64,000 nucleotides of DNA from JABMMZ01 sp044341025. GTDB taxonomy: Bacteria; Bacteroidota; Bacteroidia; NS11-12g; UBA955. The position numbers and the translations under genes were made by a program. Position 1 is the stretch's first letter, and each line of letters begins with the position of its first letter. The notes below the pieces were generated by a model, which saw only the letters and a list, made by a program, of their open reading frames with translations, made no database searches and was not told where the DNA came from. Where the stretch lies: contig JBIISM010000002.1 in the NCBI GenBank assembly GCA_044341025.1, positions 186,001 to 250,000 on the forward strand, read 5' to 3'. Below, in pieces: positions 8,449 to 18,000 of the stretch.

Positions 8449-10407
8449 TTAATAATAAAACTTCCACGCAAATCCCAATCTGAGTCTAAATGGTGCCGAC
8501 GCTTGATAGGGCGAGGTAAACATATAATTATGGTAGGTATTTATGTTTTGGAAATTCTGGTTGACGTGTTCAATCTTTAAGAAAATTCTAGCAGTCTTTA
8601 CTTCCGCATTGATAAAGAAGTCGATGAAAGGATAGGCCCCCACAGACTTGTCGCTTACTCTAAAGTTAACTATGCCCGGGTTGTAAAAACTGGCCTTGTA
8701 AGATGAGGTTATATTGGCGTCTAAACCGATTTGCAGAAAGGTTGCTTTTTTAAATGCGTAGGTTTGGTAGTAGAGGCTGGTTTTAGAACAAATACTCGGC
8801 AATTGCAATTGCGTTTTTAATTCATTGGACAGCACTTGGTATAAGAGTTCTTGGTGTACTTGAAAGGCTTTTAAATTGGCGTGTGCTTTGGCTACGGCTT
8901 GGAGGCACGACTGACCGACGCCGCCTTGTTTTGGCGTATTGTCTGCACCATAGTAGATAAAGTTATCAATTAAGGAATAGTTTGCCTCTAGCTCAAAAGC
9001 TTTTTTAGGAAGCGCATACGAATAGGCATTGTAAATGCTTGGACGTTTTATATTTTTAGAGATACCTACAGAAATGTTTTGGTTTCTAGTTTGTTTAAAA
9101 GCGTTTTCCCAGCGGAAGTGGTTGCTCAATACACGCGATTGCCTGAAGTCTGCTTTTCTGGCATTCGATAAAGCATTAGCATGCATGGTCCATTGATTGT
9201 GCTTGCCCCAAGTGCTGCTGTTTTTCCACTTTAGCAGATAGTCATTTTGGTTGTACCCTTCGTAGTAATAAATTCCTGAGGCCTCAGAAATAAAAAATTT
9301 TGACAATCTGAAATTAAACTGAGCATAAACAGAATTGTTGTGTGCAATGTATTGATTATAGTTTTTCGGGTTGGCCGATTGGTAAACCGCAAATTGGTCA
9401 TTTTTCAAACCCGCTTTCAAAGCAAGGCTGTGCCCATTTAGAGGAGTAAATACTTCAACACTGTTACTAACTTGCGTTAGAGCGAATGAATCGGTACTTG
9501 CTAAGTCATTGTATAAATAAACACTGTCGTAAAATCCAAAGTCAGAAGATTTATCGATATAGTAATTGCTGTTTTTGAGGGCTGAAAAACTGTGGCTAAT
9601 GCCCAGTTTGCCTGTACTTGTTTTCCCTGTATCAGATGTTGCACCCATAATAATCCAGTATACATGGGAGAATTTCATTTCGCGGTAGCGGTTGATGTTG
9701 CGTGCGTTGTTTAAGGAAACGGGCACGATGCGTGAGTTGTTGGGCAAGCGTTTAAAAAGTGCTTCGTTGTTTTCTGTTTGAACGATCCCACCATTTTCCA
9801 GAAAATTGGTTTTGTTCCAAGTGAAAATAAATGTAGCGGCATACCGTTGCGATTCGCTTTTGTAATAAGAGCTTAACAATAAATTTTTGCAAGACAAACT
9901 TTGCCTGCTGTAATATCCATCGTTGGAGCTGCTGTGGTAAAGCGCTGCGAGATTGAATTTTTTGCCAAAGTTTTGCGTGTGCATGGCATCGAAATCGATC
10001 ATACCTCTGCGGCCGCCTTTACCTTGAGCGTATTGGAATTCGGTATAGGGAAGGGGCGTATTGTAAAAACGCGCTTGCTCAATGCTGTAATATAGGTTTT
10101 GAAAAGGATTCATACCTGCAACGATCCCTGTTTTTTCGTAGGGCCTAAATTGTAGATCCATGAAAGGGGTGTGCACATCACCAAGGTTTTGAATGGCAAT
10201 ATTGTTTTTCTTTGTACGGTCGTACTGCTGGAAATACAAGAGACTGCTGTCCAAGCGTTGGTCGTATTTGCTGTTGCGCAAAAAACCTTCTTGAGAAACA
10301 GAAACTGGGTCAATTCTTTTGGCTGTATCGTATAATTCCTCCGCAATGCTTTGCGCACAAATTGGATGGATTAAGATTGCGAAAAAGCAAAAGGCAAAAA
10401 ATTTCAT
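8449..10407 (-). CDS. Putative outer-membrane porin (Porin_10-like beta-barrel)
   Basis: A 652-aa protein with a cleavable signal peptide ending 'HPICAQS'. It is rich in alternating aromatic and polar residues and ends '...FRLRLGFAWKFYY', the aromatic C-terminus of an outer-membrane barrel. The early motif 'NLGDVHTPFMDLQFRP' followed by 'EQARFYNTPLPYTEFQYAQG' resembles the Bacteroidota 'putative porin' family. There is no TonB box or plug domain, so a TonB-dependent receptor is unlikely. The solute it passes is unknown. Family assignment is from memory of the N-terminal pattern, not a search. Confidence 0.7.
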   Translation of the reverse strand: MKFFAFCFFAILIHPICAQSIAEELYDTAKRIDPVSVSQEGFLRNSKYDQRLDSSLLYFQQYDRTKKNNIAIQNLGDVHTPFMDLQFRPYEKTGIVAGMNPFQNLYYSIEQARFYNTPLPYTEFQYAQGKGGRRGMIDFDAMHTQNFGKKFNLAALYHSSSNDGYYSRQSLSCKNLLLSSYYKSESQRYAATFIFTWNKTNFLENGGIVQTENNEALFKRLPNNSRIVPVSLNNARNINRYREMKFSHVYWIIMGATSDTGKTSTGKLGISHSFSALKNSNYYIDKSSDFGFYDSVYLYNDLASTDSFALTQVSNSVEVFTPLNGHSLALKAGLKNDQFAVYQSANPKNYNQYIAHNNSVYAQFNFRLSKFFISEASGIYYYEGYNQNDYLLKWKNSSTWGKHNQWTMHANALSNARKADFRQSRVLSNHFRWENAFKQTRNQNISVGISKNIKRPSIYNAYSYALPKKAFELEANYSLIDNFIYYGADNTPKQGGVGQSCLQAVAKAHANLKAFQVHQELLYQVLSNELKTQLQLPSICSKTSLYYQTYAFKKATFLQIGLDANITSSYKASFYNPGIVNFRVSDKSVGAYPFIDFFINAEVKTARIFLKIEHVNQNFQNINTYHNYMFTSPYQASAPFRLRLGFAWKFYY

Positions 10408-10420
10408 TTAATTGAAAGTG

Positions 10421-10428
10421 CAAAAGTA
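10421..10428 (-). promoter_or_regulatory. -7 box of the porin gene
   Basis: On the minus strand TACTTTTG (plus strand CAAAAGTA) lies 13 nt before the porin ATG. No TTG is found 17-23 nt further upstream. Confidence 0.45.
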
Positions 10429-10561
10429 ATGCAATATTTATAAATGCGCTAAAAAAGGGAATTTCTGTGTTTTTATAAGTATTTTTACTCATTTAAGGTG
10501 ATGGATAGATATGAAATACTTCAGTATTGTTATGATTTATAAAAATATTTAATAAAAAATA

Positions 10562-10611
10562 TTTGTAAAATTAAAATTCGTGCCTAAATTTGCTCTACAC
10601 TATTATAGTGT
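10562..10611 (+). promoter_or_regulatory. Orphan promoter with a hairpin at the predicted +1
   Basis: TTTG at 10562-10565, 19 nt, TAAATTTG at 10585-10592 give a full Bacteroidota promoter with no open frame behind it for over 500 bp. Four nt after the box, at 10597, begins the perfect stem-loop ACACTA-TTA-TAGTGT (10597-10611). A weak hairpin with a T run follows at 10635-10662. A small RNA of about 65 nt is possible. The rest of the 10408-10852 gap shows nothing recognisable. Confidence 0.4.
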
Positions 10612-10852
10612 TTTCATAGTTTTAGTTTTGTCAGAGACCGTGTCAGAAATGATGCGGTTTTTGGCGTCTATAGGTTTCTAGCGCTTGTTTTGGCTCTTTT
10701 GAATTATTCTTAAATGAATGCTTGGTGCAGTTTATTCCTTGGCAATATTTTTTACTCTTTTTTAAATGCGTTTTCTGTTCTGGTGATTTTCTGCCCAGTG
10801 CCTATATAAAATCTAAAATTTCAAATTTGGCGCAAAAAATGAGTATTTTTAC

Positions 10853-11075
10853 TTAGTTTTTTTTGTAAAAATATTTTGCTATAAAAAGACCGTATTGGAA
10901 CTGTTTTTTGACAGAATAGAAAGGCAGGAGTTCAATGCCATCTGCTTCGCCAATTTTGTTCCCAATAGCAAAAACAGGATGCTTGTGCTGGTTTAGGCGT
11001 CTTATGGCTTTGTTCGAATAGCGTTCTGGGTTCTCAATTGCCCCAATAACCAAAGTGTTTTTTTAGATTCATTTA
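10853..11075 (-). pseudogene. Decayed CoA-binding domain protein (YccU-like) fragment
   Basis: On the minus strand a frame reads 'LVIGAIENPERYSNKAIRRL', then 'HPVFAIGNKIGEADGIE'. This is the first half of the CoA-binding (Rossmann) proteins common in Bacteroidota. After that the match is lost: 'LLPFYSVKKQFQYGLFIAKY' runs to a stop, so about half of the usual 120-130 residues are missing. An ATG at 11073-11075 is out of frame with the conserved part by one base, next to a run of seven A on the coding strand; eight A would restore the frame. Homopolymer frameshift plus missing C-terminus indicate a dead gene. Confidence 0.65.
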
Positions 11076-11150
11076 TTGTTTACAAGAATGCTTGATTCTG
11101 TTTTTCAAAACAAATATTTTATATGATATTCGCCTAATAATTATTTTGAT

Positions 11151-11681
11151 ATGAATATAGGCGACAAACTCAGTAATTTTAAACTTCAGGCCACCAATGG
11201 GGAGCTTTATAGTAATTTTGCTTTTGCAGATAAATATGCGTTGTGTGTCATTTTCGCAAGCAATACTTGTGAATATTCTAAAGCCTATTGGAATAGAATT
11301 ATAAAACTAGCTGATCAATACGAAGAAGACAATATGGCACTCGTTGTTGTCAATTCAAATGATGAATTGCAAGATAACAATGAATCATTGGACGCAATGA
11401 AAGCTGTCTTGAAAAAATTGAAAGCAGAAAGAATGGTCTATTTAAAGGATGCTGATCAATCACTGGCTAAAAAGTTTGCTGCAACAAAAACACCTGAAGT
11501 ATTTTTGTTTAATTCGAAGCGTGAATTGGTTTATAAAGGCATCATCGATGACCAATGGGAAAATGAGACACAGGTGATGATGGCTTATCTTGAAGATGCT
11601 ATAGAGTATTGCTTGGATGGGATAGACATCGATTATCCGGAATTACCGCCGCAAGGCTGTGATATACTTTGGAAGAAATAA
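11151..11681 (+). CDS. Thioredoxin-fold redoxin family protein
   Basis: A cytoplasmic 176-aa protein with the AhpC/TSA-like start 'NIGDKLSNFKLQATNGELYS'. The first active-site region is 'FASNTCEYSKAY', followed by the cis-Pro segment 'KTPEVFLFN'. The tail 'PPQGCDILWKK' matches a conserved Cys-containing ending of this redoxin subfamily. The active site has one N-terminal Cys and no second Cys at CxxC spacing (CEYS), so it acts more like a peroxiredoxin or atypical thiol protein than a classical thioredoxin. It lies 9 bp upstream of the SDR gene and is likely in one operon with it. Confidence 0.8.
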   Translation: MNIGDKLSNFKLQATNGELYSNFAFADKYALCVIFASNTCEYSKAYWNRIIKLADQYEEDNMALVVVNSNDELQDNNESLDAMKAVLKKLKAERMVYLKDADQSLAKKFAATKTPEVFLFNSKRELVYKGIIDDQWENETQVMMAYLEDAIEYCLDGIDIDYPELPPQGCDILWKK

Positions 11682-11690
11682 TTCTAAAAG

Positions 11691-12494
11691 ATGCCTCAAA
11701 CAGTAATTATAACAGGCGCATCATCAGGTATTGGTGAAGCTTTGGCTTATCGTGCCGCTGAATTAAAACTAAATATTTGTTTAGCCGCCAGAAATCTCGA
11801 AAAATTGAACCAAGTAAAATCAAATTGTGAGCGCTTAGGGGCTCAGGTTATACTTGTTCAAGCGGATGTGCAAATTGAAAGCGATTGCCAAAGGATTATT
11901 GTTGAAACTGTTTCTGCATTCTCTGGTATTGATATTTTAATTAACAATGCTGGTATAAGCATGCGCGCTTTGTTAAAGGATTGCGACCTTTCAGTGATTA
12001 GGCAGGTGATGGACATCAATTTTTGGGGCACCGTCTACTGCACAAAATTTGCCTTGCCATATTTACTAAAATCAAAAGGCACTGTTGTCGGTGTTTCTTC
12101 CATTGCTGGGATTAAAGGTTTGCCTGCCCGCACAGGTTACTCAGCATCCAAGTTTGCAATGCATGGATTTTTGGAATCTTTGCGCATAGAGAATTTAAAA
12201 ACAGGCTTGAAAGTTTTAATCGCTTGCCCTGGTTATACGGCTTCTAATATTAGAAATGCGGCTTTGAATCAAGAGGGCAAAAGCCAATCAGAAAGTCCGT
12301 TTGATGAATCTAAGTTAATGCCAGCTGAAGTGGTTGCGGAAGAGATATTTAAAGCAATCAATAAACAGAAGTCCTATTTGTACTTGAGTTTTCAAGGCAA
12401 AGCCACTTTGTTTTTAAGTAAGTTTTTCCCGCGTCTGTTGGATAAATTGGTTTACAACACAGTTGCCAAAGAAAAGGACAGTCCTTTTAAATGA
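11691..12494 (+). CDS. Short-chain dehydrogenase/reductase (SDR)
   Basis: The 267-aa enzyme has a classical SDR fold. The nucleotide-binding TGASSGIGEA is at residues 8-17, NNAGIS near residue 85, the catalytic Ser in 'VSSIAGIKG', and the YSASKFAMHGF motif with catalytic Tyr and Lys. An Arg after the second strand (AARN) suggests NADP(H). The C-terminal hydrophobic 'ATLFLSKFFPRLLDKLVY' is typical of DhrB-like SDRs with a membrane-associated tail. The substrate cannot be read. Its stop codon is directly followed by the stop codon of the convergent next gene, with no spacer. Confidence 0.88.
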   Translation: MPQTVIITGASSGIGEALAYRAAELKLNICLAARNLEKLNQVKSNCERLGAQVILVQADVQIESDCQRIIVETVSAFSGIDILINNAGISMRALLKDCDLSVIRQVMDINFWGTVYCTKFALPYLLKSKGTVVGVSSIAGIKGLPARTGYSASKFAMHGFLESLRIENLKTGLKVLIACPGYTASNIRNAALNQEGKSQSESPFDESKLMPAEVVAEEIFKAINKQKSYLYLSFQGKATLFLSKFFPRLLDKLVYNTVAKEKDSPFK

Positions 12495-15002
12495 TTATCT
12501 TAGAAGGCTAACGGTGCCTCTGAACCAGCGCTCTTTGTCGTCGCAACCGACGTACTTAACATAAAATACATACACGTCTTGAGGCACTTCTTCCTCTTTG
12601 TATTTACCATCCCAAGCAATCTGAGGGGTATTGCTTTCAAATATTTTTTCGCCCCAACGGTTGTATATTCTTAGCATATAAGCGGAACCTGGATCAGCGT
12701 ATTTGTTGCCAGGGTATACTTCATTCATGTTGTCGTCATTTGGAGAAAATGCATTTGGCATAAACATCTCATTTGGCAAGGCATCGCCAGCTTCTGAAAT
12801 TTTAATGCTGTCGGCATTGATACAACCGATGCCATATTTAAAGGTAACAGTGTAAGTACCACCTGAGCTAATACGGATTTTACGGGTTGTTTCTCCCGTG
12901 TTCCAAAGGTAGTTGATCATGCTATCTGCAGCCGTAAGACTTAGTGATGACGACAAACAGATGGCAGTATCCCTGCCCAAGCCGCCATCTCTTACAGGAA
13001 ATTGTGTGATCATTACAGAATCTGATTCTATACAGCCTTCTTTGGTGGTAATGGTTAGTTTTTTCTTTCCTGGCGTTGTTGCGCGGTAATTAATGGTTTC
13101 TGCAAAATCGTGCCACTGGTATTTTACAAAACCTTTTTGAGGGTATAGCCAACGGTCAACTGGGCCACAATAAAAAGTGTCGACGCCTAAATCCAAACCC
13201 GTTTGAATATGGGTTAATGCAGCGGTATCAAACACTGTGCAAAGTCGGTTCCTTACTTTTATTATATAGGTTCCAGGTATAAACGTCGTGATTTTGGAAC
13301 TGGTGTCTCCTGTGTTCCAGAGATAATTGGTTTCTAGTTTGGTTTTAACAGAATAATTAACGCCATCTAAAACCACTGAAGTGCCCTTGCAGAATAGAGT
13401 GTCGTAAAGCCTTATGAGTGGTGGAGGGTATAAAACAAAAGTTATAGTATCTGTTGATGGACAATCGTTTTTATTGGTGATATTTACCCAATAGGTTCCG
13501 AGTTTAGTGATTAATACAGAATCTTTTGTACTGCCATCGTTCCATAAATAGGTTTTGTATCCTGGCTTACCAGGATAGGTAAATTGAACAAAGCTATCGC
13601 GACAGATGACCGAGTCGGGGCCTAAATTAATTTTTTCTAAGTCGTTGGTAATGTATATTGAATCGCCTGAAATACAAGGTGCTTCACTTACCGAAAGCCA
13701 ATACAAGCCAGCTTTATTGACTGTAATGGTTTTAGAATTTTGACCTGTGCTCCATTGGAAAGTTTTTCCAGTTGTATTGGTAATATTGGAATAAAGCAGT
13801 TTGCTAAAGTTTCCACACACCAAGGTGTCTTTGGGAAGCTTAACCACAAATTTAGGAATAACTGTTATCTCGTAATCGCTGGTATCAATACATACCGAGC
13901 TGCTGGTAACTAAAGTGATGGTGTAGTTTCCTGGGTTTTTGTAGGTATAGGCAGGATTTTTTAGATTAGAGGTATCTGCTAGTGTACTCGTGTCGCCAAA
14001 ATTCCAATAATAACGAATACCTCCTTGGCTTCTATTGGTGAAGGTAATGGGATTGCCTACACAATTTTTTTGCGGGACAAAGAAAGACGATACCACATCA
14101 AAATTACAATCTGCTACATTGAATTGAAAGTCGCGTTTGGTCTCGCCAATTAAAACGCCTTTTCTGTACTCTTTTACTTTAATGCCAATAACATATTGAC
14201 CCATTATATTGGGTGTTAAAGTTAGTTTACCTGTTTTGCGGTCTATCGTTAATGTCGGACTGCCATTGATTTGATTGCTGTAGGTGTTAAACCCTGATTC
14301 CCATAGAACCAAACTGTTGGGATAGTGCGGCAAATTGCCAGGGTCAGAGTATTCAGGTCTAGAAGCTGTGCTTGGCGACGTTCCAGCACCATCAAAAGGT
14401 TGAAACAGTTCGTATACCAATGAATCGCCGTCGGCATCGATAGCACTGTGGTCAAATTTCAACGGTGCATTGGTGCAAAGGAAGTTTGGTGGCAATGATT
14501 TGAAAAAAGGAGAACTGTTGTTAAGTGCGGTATTGATTTCAGTGAAATAAGTCGCGCCAGTATTTGCCGCATCGACAATGTTGTTAATGGTTCTGTTTCT
14601 GCAGCAACGTTCGAATGTAATTAAATAACGGGTGTTGGCTGGTAAACTCATTGTCGTTACGTAGGTGTATTTGTCTACACACGCACTGGGTTTGTTTTTA
14701 AGGCATTTGTAATTCAAATCACTTACAGTGACAGGTCCTGTTCTTGCAACTGTTTTACACAAATTGGTTTGCAGCGACTGGTTGCTCATTCTAAAGACAT
14801 TGAAATAAGCTTCATAATCACTTGATATTGCATCTGCATTGCCGTTAACACAATCAATGTATAAATACATGGTGACACGGTAATTCTTCAAACCATTAGA
14901 GGTGCTTAAATATTGATACATCACTTCTCCGCCCACGATATGGGAAGCTGAGGCTTTTTGCATCAGTCCTGCTAATAATATGGCTAGGACTATTTTTTTC
15001 AT
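12495..15002 (-). CDS. Large secreted protein with PKD domain and T9SS type B sorting domain
   Basis: 835 residues with signal peptide 'MKKIVLAILLAGLMQKASAS' followed by 'HIVGGEVMYQYL', the usual start of this Bacteroidota surface-protein class. A PKD domain is visible at about residues 300-385 ('YYWNFGDTS', 'YTYKNPGNYTITLV'). It is followed by four or more Ig-like modules, each containing 'YLWN(T/D)G...' and 'GTYWV/YIIK'. The C-terminal 90 residues are the type B 'gliding motility-associated' domain: 'MPNAFSPNDDNMNEVYPG', 'LRIYNRWGEKIFES', 'WDGKYKEEEVPQDVYVFYVK'. Export through T9SS and surface attachment are expected; the ligand is unknown. It ends exactly at the SDR gene's stop. Confidence 0.88.
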   Translation of the reverse strand: MKKIVLAILLAGLMQKASASHIVGGEVMYQYLSTSNGLKNYRVTMYLYIDCVNGNADAISSDYEAYFNVFRMSNQSLQTNLCKTVARTGPVTVSDLNYKCLKNKPSACVDKYTYVTTMSLPANTRYLITFERCCRNRTINNIVDAANTGATYFTEINTALNNSSPFFKSLPPNFLCTNAPLKFDHSAIDADGDSLVYELFQPFDGAGTSPSTASRPEYSDPGNLPHYPNSLVLWESGFNTYSNQINGSPTLTIDRKTGKLTLTPNIMGQYVIGIKVKEYRKGVLIGETKRDFQFNVADCNFDVVSSFFVPQKNCVGNPITFTNRSQGGIRYYWNFGDTSTLADTSNLKNPAYTYKNPGNYTITLVTSSSVCIDTSDYEITVIPKFVVKLPKDTLVCGNFSKLLYSNITNTTGKTFQWSTGQNSKTITVNKAGLYWLSVSEAPCISGDSIYITNDLEKINLGPDSVICRDSFVQFTYPGKPGYKTYLWNDGSTKDSVLITKLGTYWVNITNKNDCPSTDTITFVLYPPPLIRLYDTLFCKGTSVVLDGVNYSVKTKLETNYLWNTGDTSSKITTFIPGTYIIKVRNRLCTVFDTAALTHIQTGLDLGVDTFYCGPVDRWLYPQKGFVKYQWHDFAETINYRATTPGKKKLTITTKEGCIESDSVMITQFPVRDGGLGRDTAICLSSSLSLTAADSMINYLWNTGETTRKIRISSGGTYTVTFKYGIGCINADSIKISEAGDALPNEMFMPNAFSPNDDNMNEVYPGNKYADPGSAYMLRIYNRWGEKIFESNTPQIAWDGKYKEEEVPQDVYVFYVKYVGCDDKERWFRGTVSLLR

Positions 15003-15048
15003 TTATTATAAGACAAGAATTAGCCTATAAACGTTGATTTGCTTAAAG

Positions 15049-18000
15049 CTATTGTTGAGGCATTCCGGTTAATTTCATATATTCATTCAAAAACTGTTCC
15101 GCTTCTTTCTCACGACCGGTTTTTTGCAATTCAGTTCCAATAATGTAGTAGGCTTCTGGACTTCGAGGGTCTAATTGTATGGCTGCTTGTAAGTTGTAAA
15201 AAGCAGAATCTTGTTCACCTAAAATAAGCTCCGCTTTTCCAAGACCTAAATATCCTCTGCCAACATTGCCATAGGCTCGGTTGAAGAGGTTAAAATACAT
15301 TTTGGCTTCAGTCGCATTTTTTTGTTGAAGCCTAATTTCTCCCATCAACAAAGGGGCTGATGCATTCTTTTTGTGTTTAAAGGCCAAAGCCAAAGTTTCA
15401 AATGCAAGTTCAAGCATTTTAGCATTTGGATTGTTTTGGTCTGCCATTAAGGCTTGGGTGTAGTATACTTCGCCTAAGTTCTGGTAAGCTTCGTAATTTC
15501 CATCCCTCAATTCAATGGCTTTTTTATAGAACATAACCGCTGAATCCAATCTCATTTTCATTTTACAAGCGTCAGCAACACCCCTTGCATATTCCTCTTC
15601 CAAAGGATTGAAAGCATAAGCTTGCTCATAATACCAAAGCGCCGAATCACCATTGTTTTTCTTTAAACATTGTTTGCCTAGATAGCTGTAATTGCTGTTC
15701 GATCGAACTACGGCGGCAATTGTCACACCGTCAACTTTAATTTCATGAATGGTGCCTTTAGGTGGCCAGTATCCATTCAAAATTTGGTTTTTAGAAAGTG
15801 TTCTGGTGGTCCAAATCGCATAGGTCCAATTGTTGTCGGCCCATTCGTATTCGCGGGTCCAAGCATATTTAACGTCTTTGCCTTCTGGAACAAAGGTTTT
15901 AAGCGCTTCTTGTATGTTGTTGCTGCTTACTTTGATGTCGCCTTTAAGCACTTCAGGATGGTTTTCAATCAACCATTTAAACGCAGCTCTCGGGGTTTGG
16001 TTCCAATAGTCGAGTTCGTATTTGCCATTTGCCCCTTCGACACCCCCTGCAATTTCATTGAAGTAAATGTATTGGTATGGGTGGTTGACTATGCTCCAAA
16101 TGCCAGGCTTAATAAACGTCAGGACAATGATTAGCATTAGACCCATTTTGATTTTAGCGTTCTTAAATAATCCTGCCAACCAATGCCAACCTAAAATAGC
16201 GATGGCCACTAAGGATGGATATATGAATATGAAATGTCTCCAACCGTTGTATACGTATGATTTTTTATAAATGATGTAAGCCGAAGGAAAGAAGGTGGCC
16301 AATAAGACCAAGCCTATCATTAACCTTTGTGTTTTGTTGTTTTTCCAGCCCAGGAGCACGCCGGGTAATAAACCAGCCAATACTGCCAATGGCGCTGTAA
16401 GCATAATTAATTTTGGCTCGTAATACCATGGTTTGTCGAACAAACGCACCCCATCAAACAATTCGTAATAGGTAAGGTATGAGAATTTATCAAACTCAGT
16501 AAGCGCTTTCAGTGTTCCGTCTATAGGATTTCTTAAGGCATAAGGCCAGAATAAAATTCCAAGTATGTAAGCGACGATGCCGATTAATAAACCGTGTTTC
16601 ACGTATACTAAGAATTTATTGTCTTTTTTGTTGGCGTAGTTTAACAGCCAATGCAAGCCCATAAACATCAATAAAAATCCGAGTGGCAAGACCCCTTGAA
16701 CACGGATACTAATGGTAAATCCGATGGCCAAGGCAAGCATTACTTTGGTTTGGTGCCGCGCAGAAGGCAATTCCTTTAGCAAGCGAACCAGGTAATACAA
16801 AGACATGATGTAGCCAGCTGCAAAAGGAATATCCTTAGGGTTGTTAAAACATTGGCCGAAGAAAGAAGGAGAGCAAACCAATGCGATAAGTGTGATGATG
16901 GCAGGCAACCAACCAGACAACATTCTCACCAAAAGCGAGGCAAATAAAATAGCCAAGAAGCCAGTGATGGTGTTTAAAATATGACGGATAACAAATTCAG
17001 CATGGTGAGACTTGAAGCTGCTGAAGCCAACACTCACTGAGGCGTTTACTGAGCCTTCATTTAATTTGCCTTTAAGTTCAGATTTGATTTCCGGCAAAGT
17101 TTTTCCTGCTACATTTATTTTACCCAAGGTGCGGTGGTCTATAAAACCGTTGTCATCAACAGGATAGCGTTTGTATTGGTTGTTAAAGAGCGAATCAACA
17201 ATATTGCCTGTAAATGTAATGGCGATAATGTCTTTGGGTTCGGCTGTTTCGTTGGTGCCAATAATTCTGTTAACGCCTGAGGCCAAAACGTCAATGCCCA
17301 TGCCATACAAAACGTTGGTGAAGTTGTCACGGTGGCCTTCGGCTTGGAAGTCGAACATACTGGTGTCTTCACCCATGCTGGTGTAATAGTCCAAGACATC
17401 TTGTGAGTAGTTGTTATGGTTGGGTTCGTCCCAGGTAACGTTGTAATCCTTGCTGATGCTTAGCATACCGACAAGTAAAATTAAGGCTGAAAAGCCAAAT
17501 ATTTTTTTGTAAAGGCCGTGGTTTATATTGGTCTTATCTGTAATTTGAGTGCCTGGATTAACAGCCTTAAAGAAATAGTTAATGAGCGTTTTAATGCCAT
17601 CAACAAGTCCGCGGGCAAATGATTTGCTAGCGTCTCCAAGTTTAAAATCGCTGGTTTTGTATTCAAAAGGAACCTTGGTGCACATGCCTTCTTTTTCGCC
17701 AAGTGCGGCCAATTGCCATGCGCTGTCAATCTTTTTATCAAGTACTAAGTTTTTGAAGTCGTGCGCAGAAAGCAATACCGCTTCACAAGAAGATAAGTTG
17801 CTGTTAGCTCCGGTGAAAAACTTTGGCCAAAAATTGGTCCAATACACCAAATGCTTGTTGTAGAAATTCGCTTTGTCTGAATTGCGTCCTATGGCAGCAA
17901 GCATATTCTGCCCATTGAAAGCCTTATTTGCATTCTGTGTCCACTTTAAAATTGCATCTGCTTTATTGCTCAAAGGCAATTGTAGGGTCAGAACATTTTT

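Noticed and set aside
12495..15002. Adhesin belonging to a two-partner or autotransporter pathway
   Set aside because: The C-terminus is a clear T9SS type B sorting domain, and there is no beta-barrel translocator.
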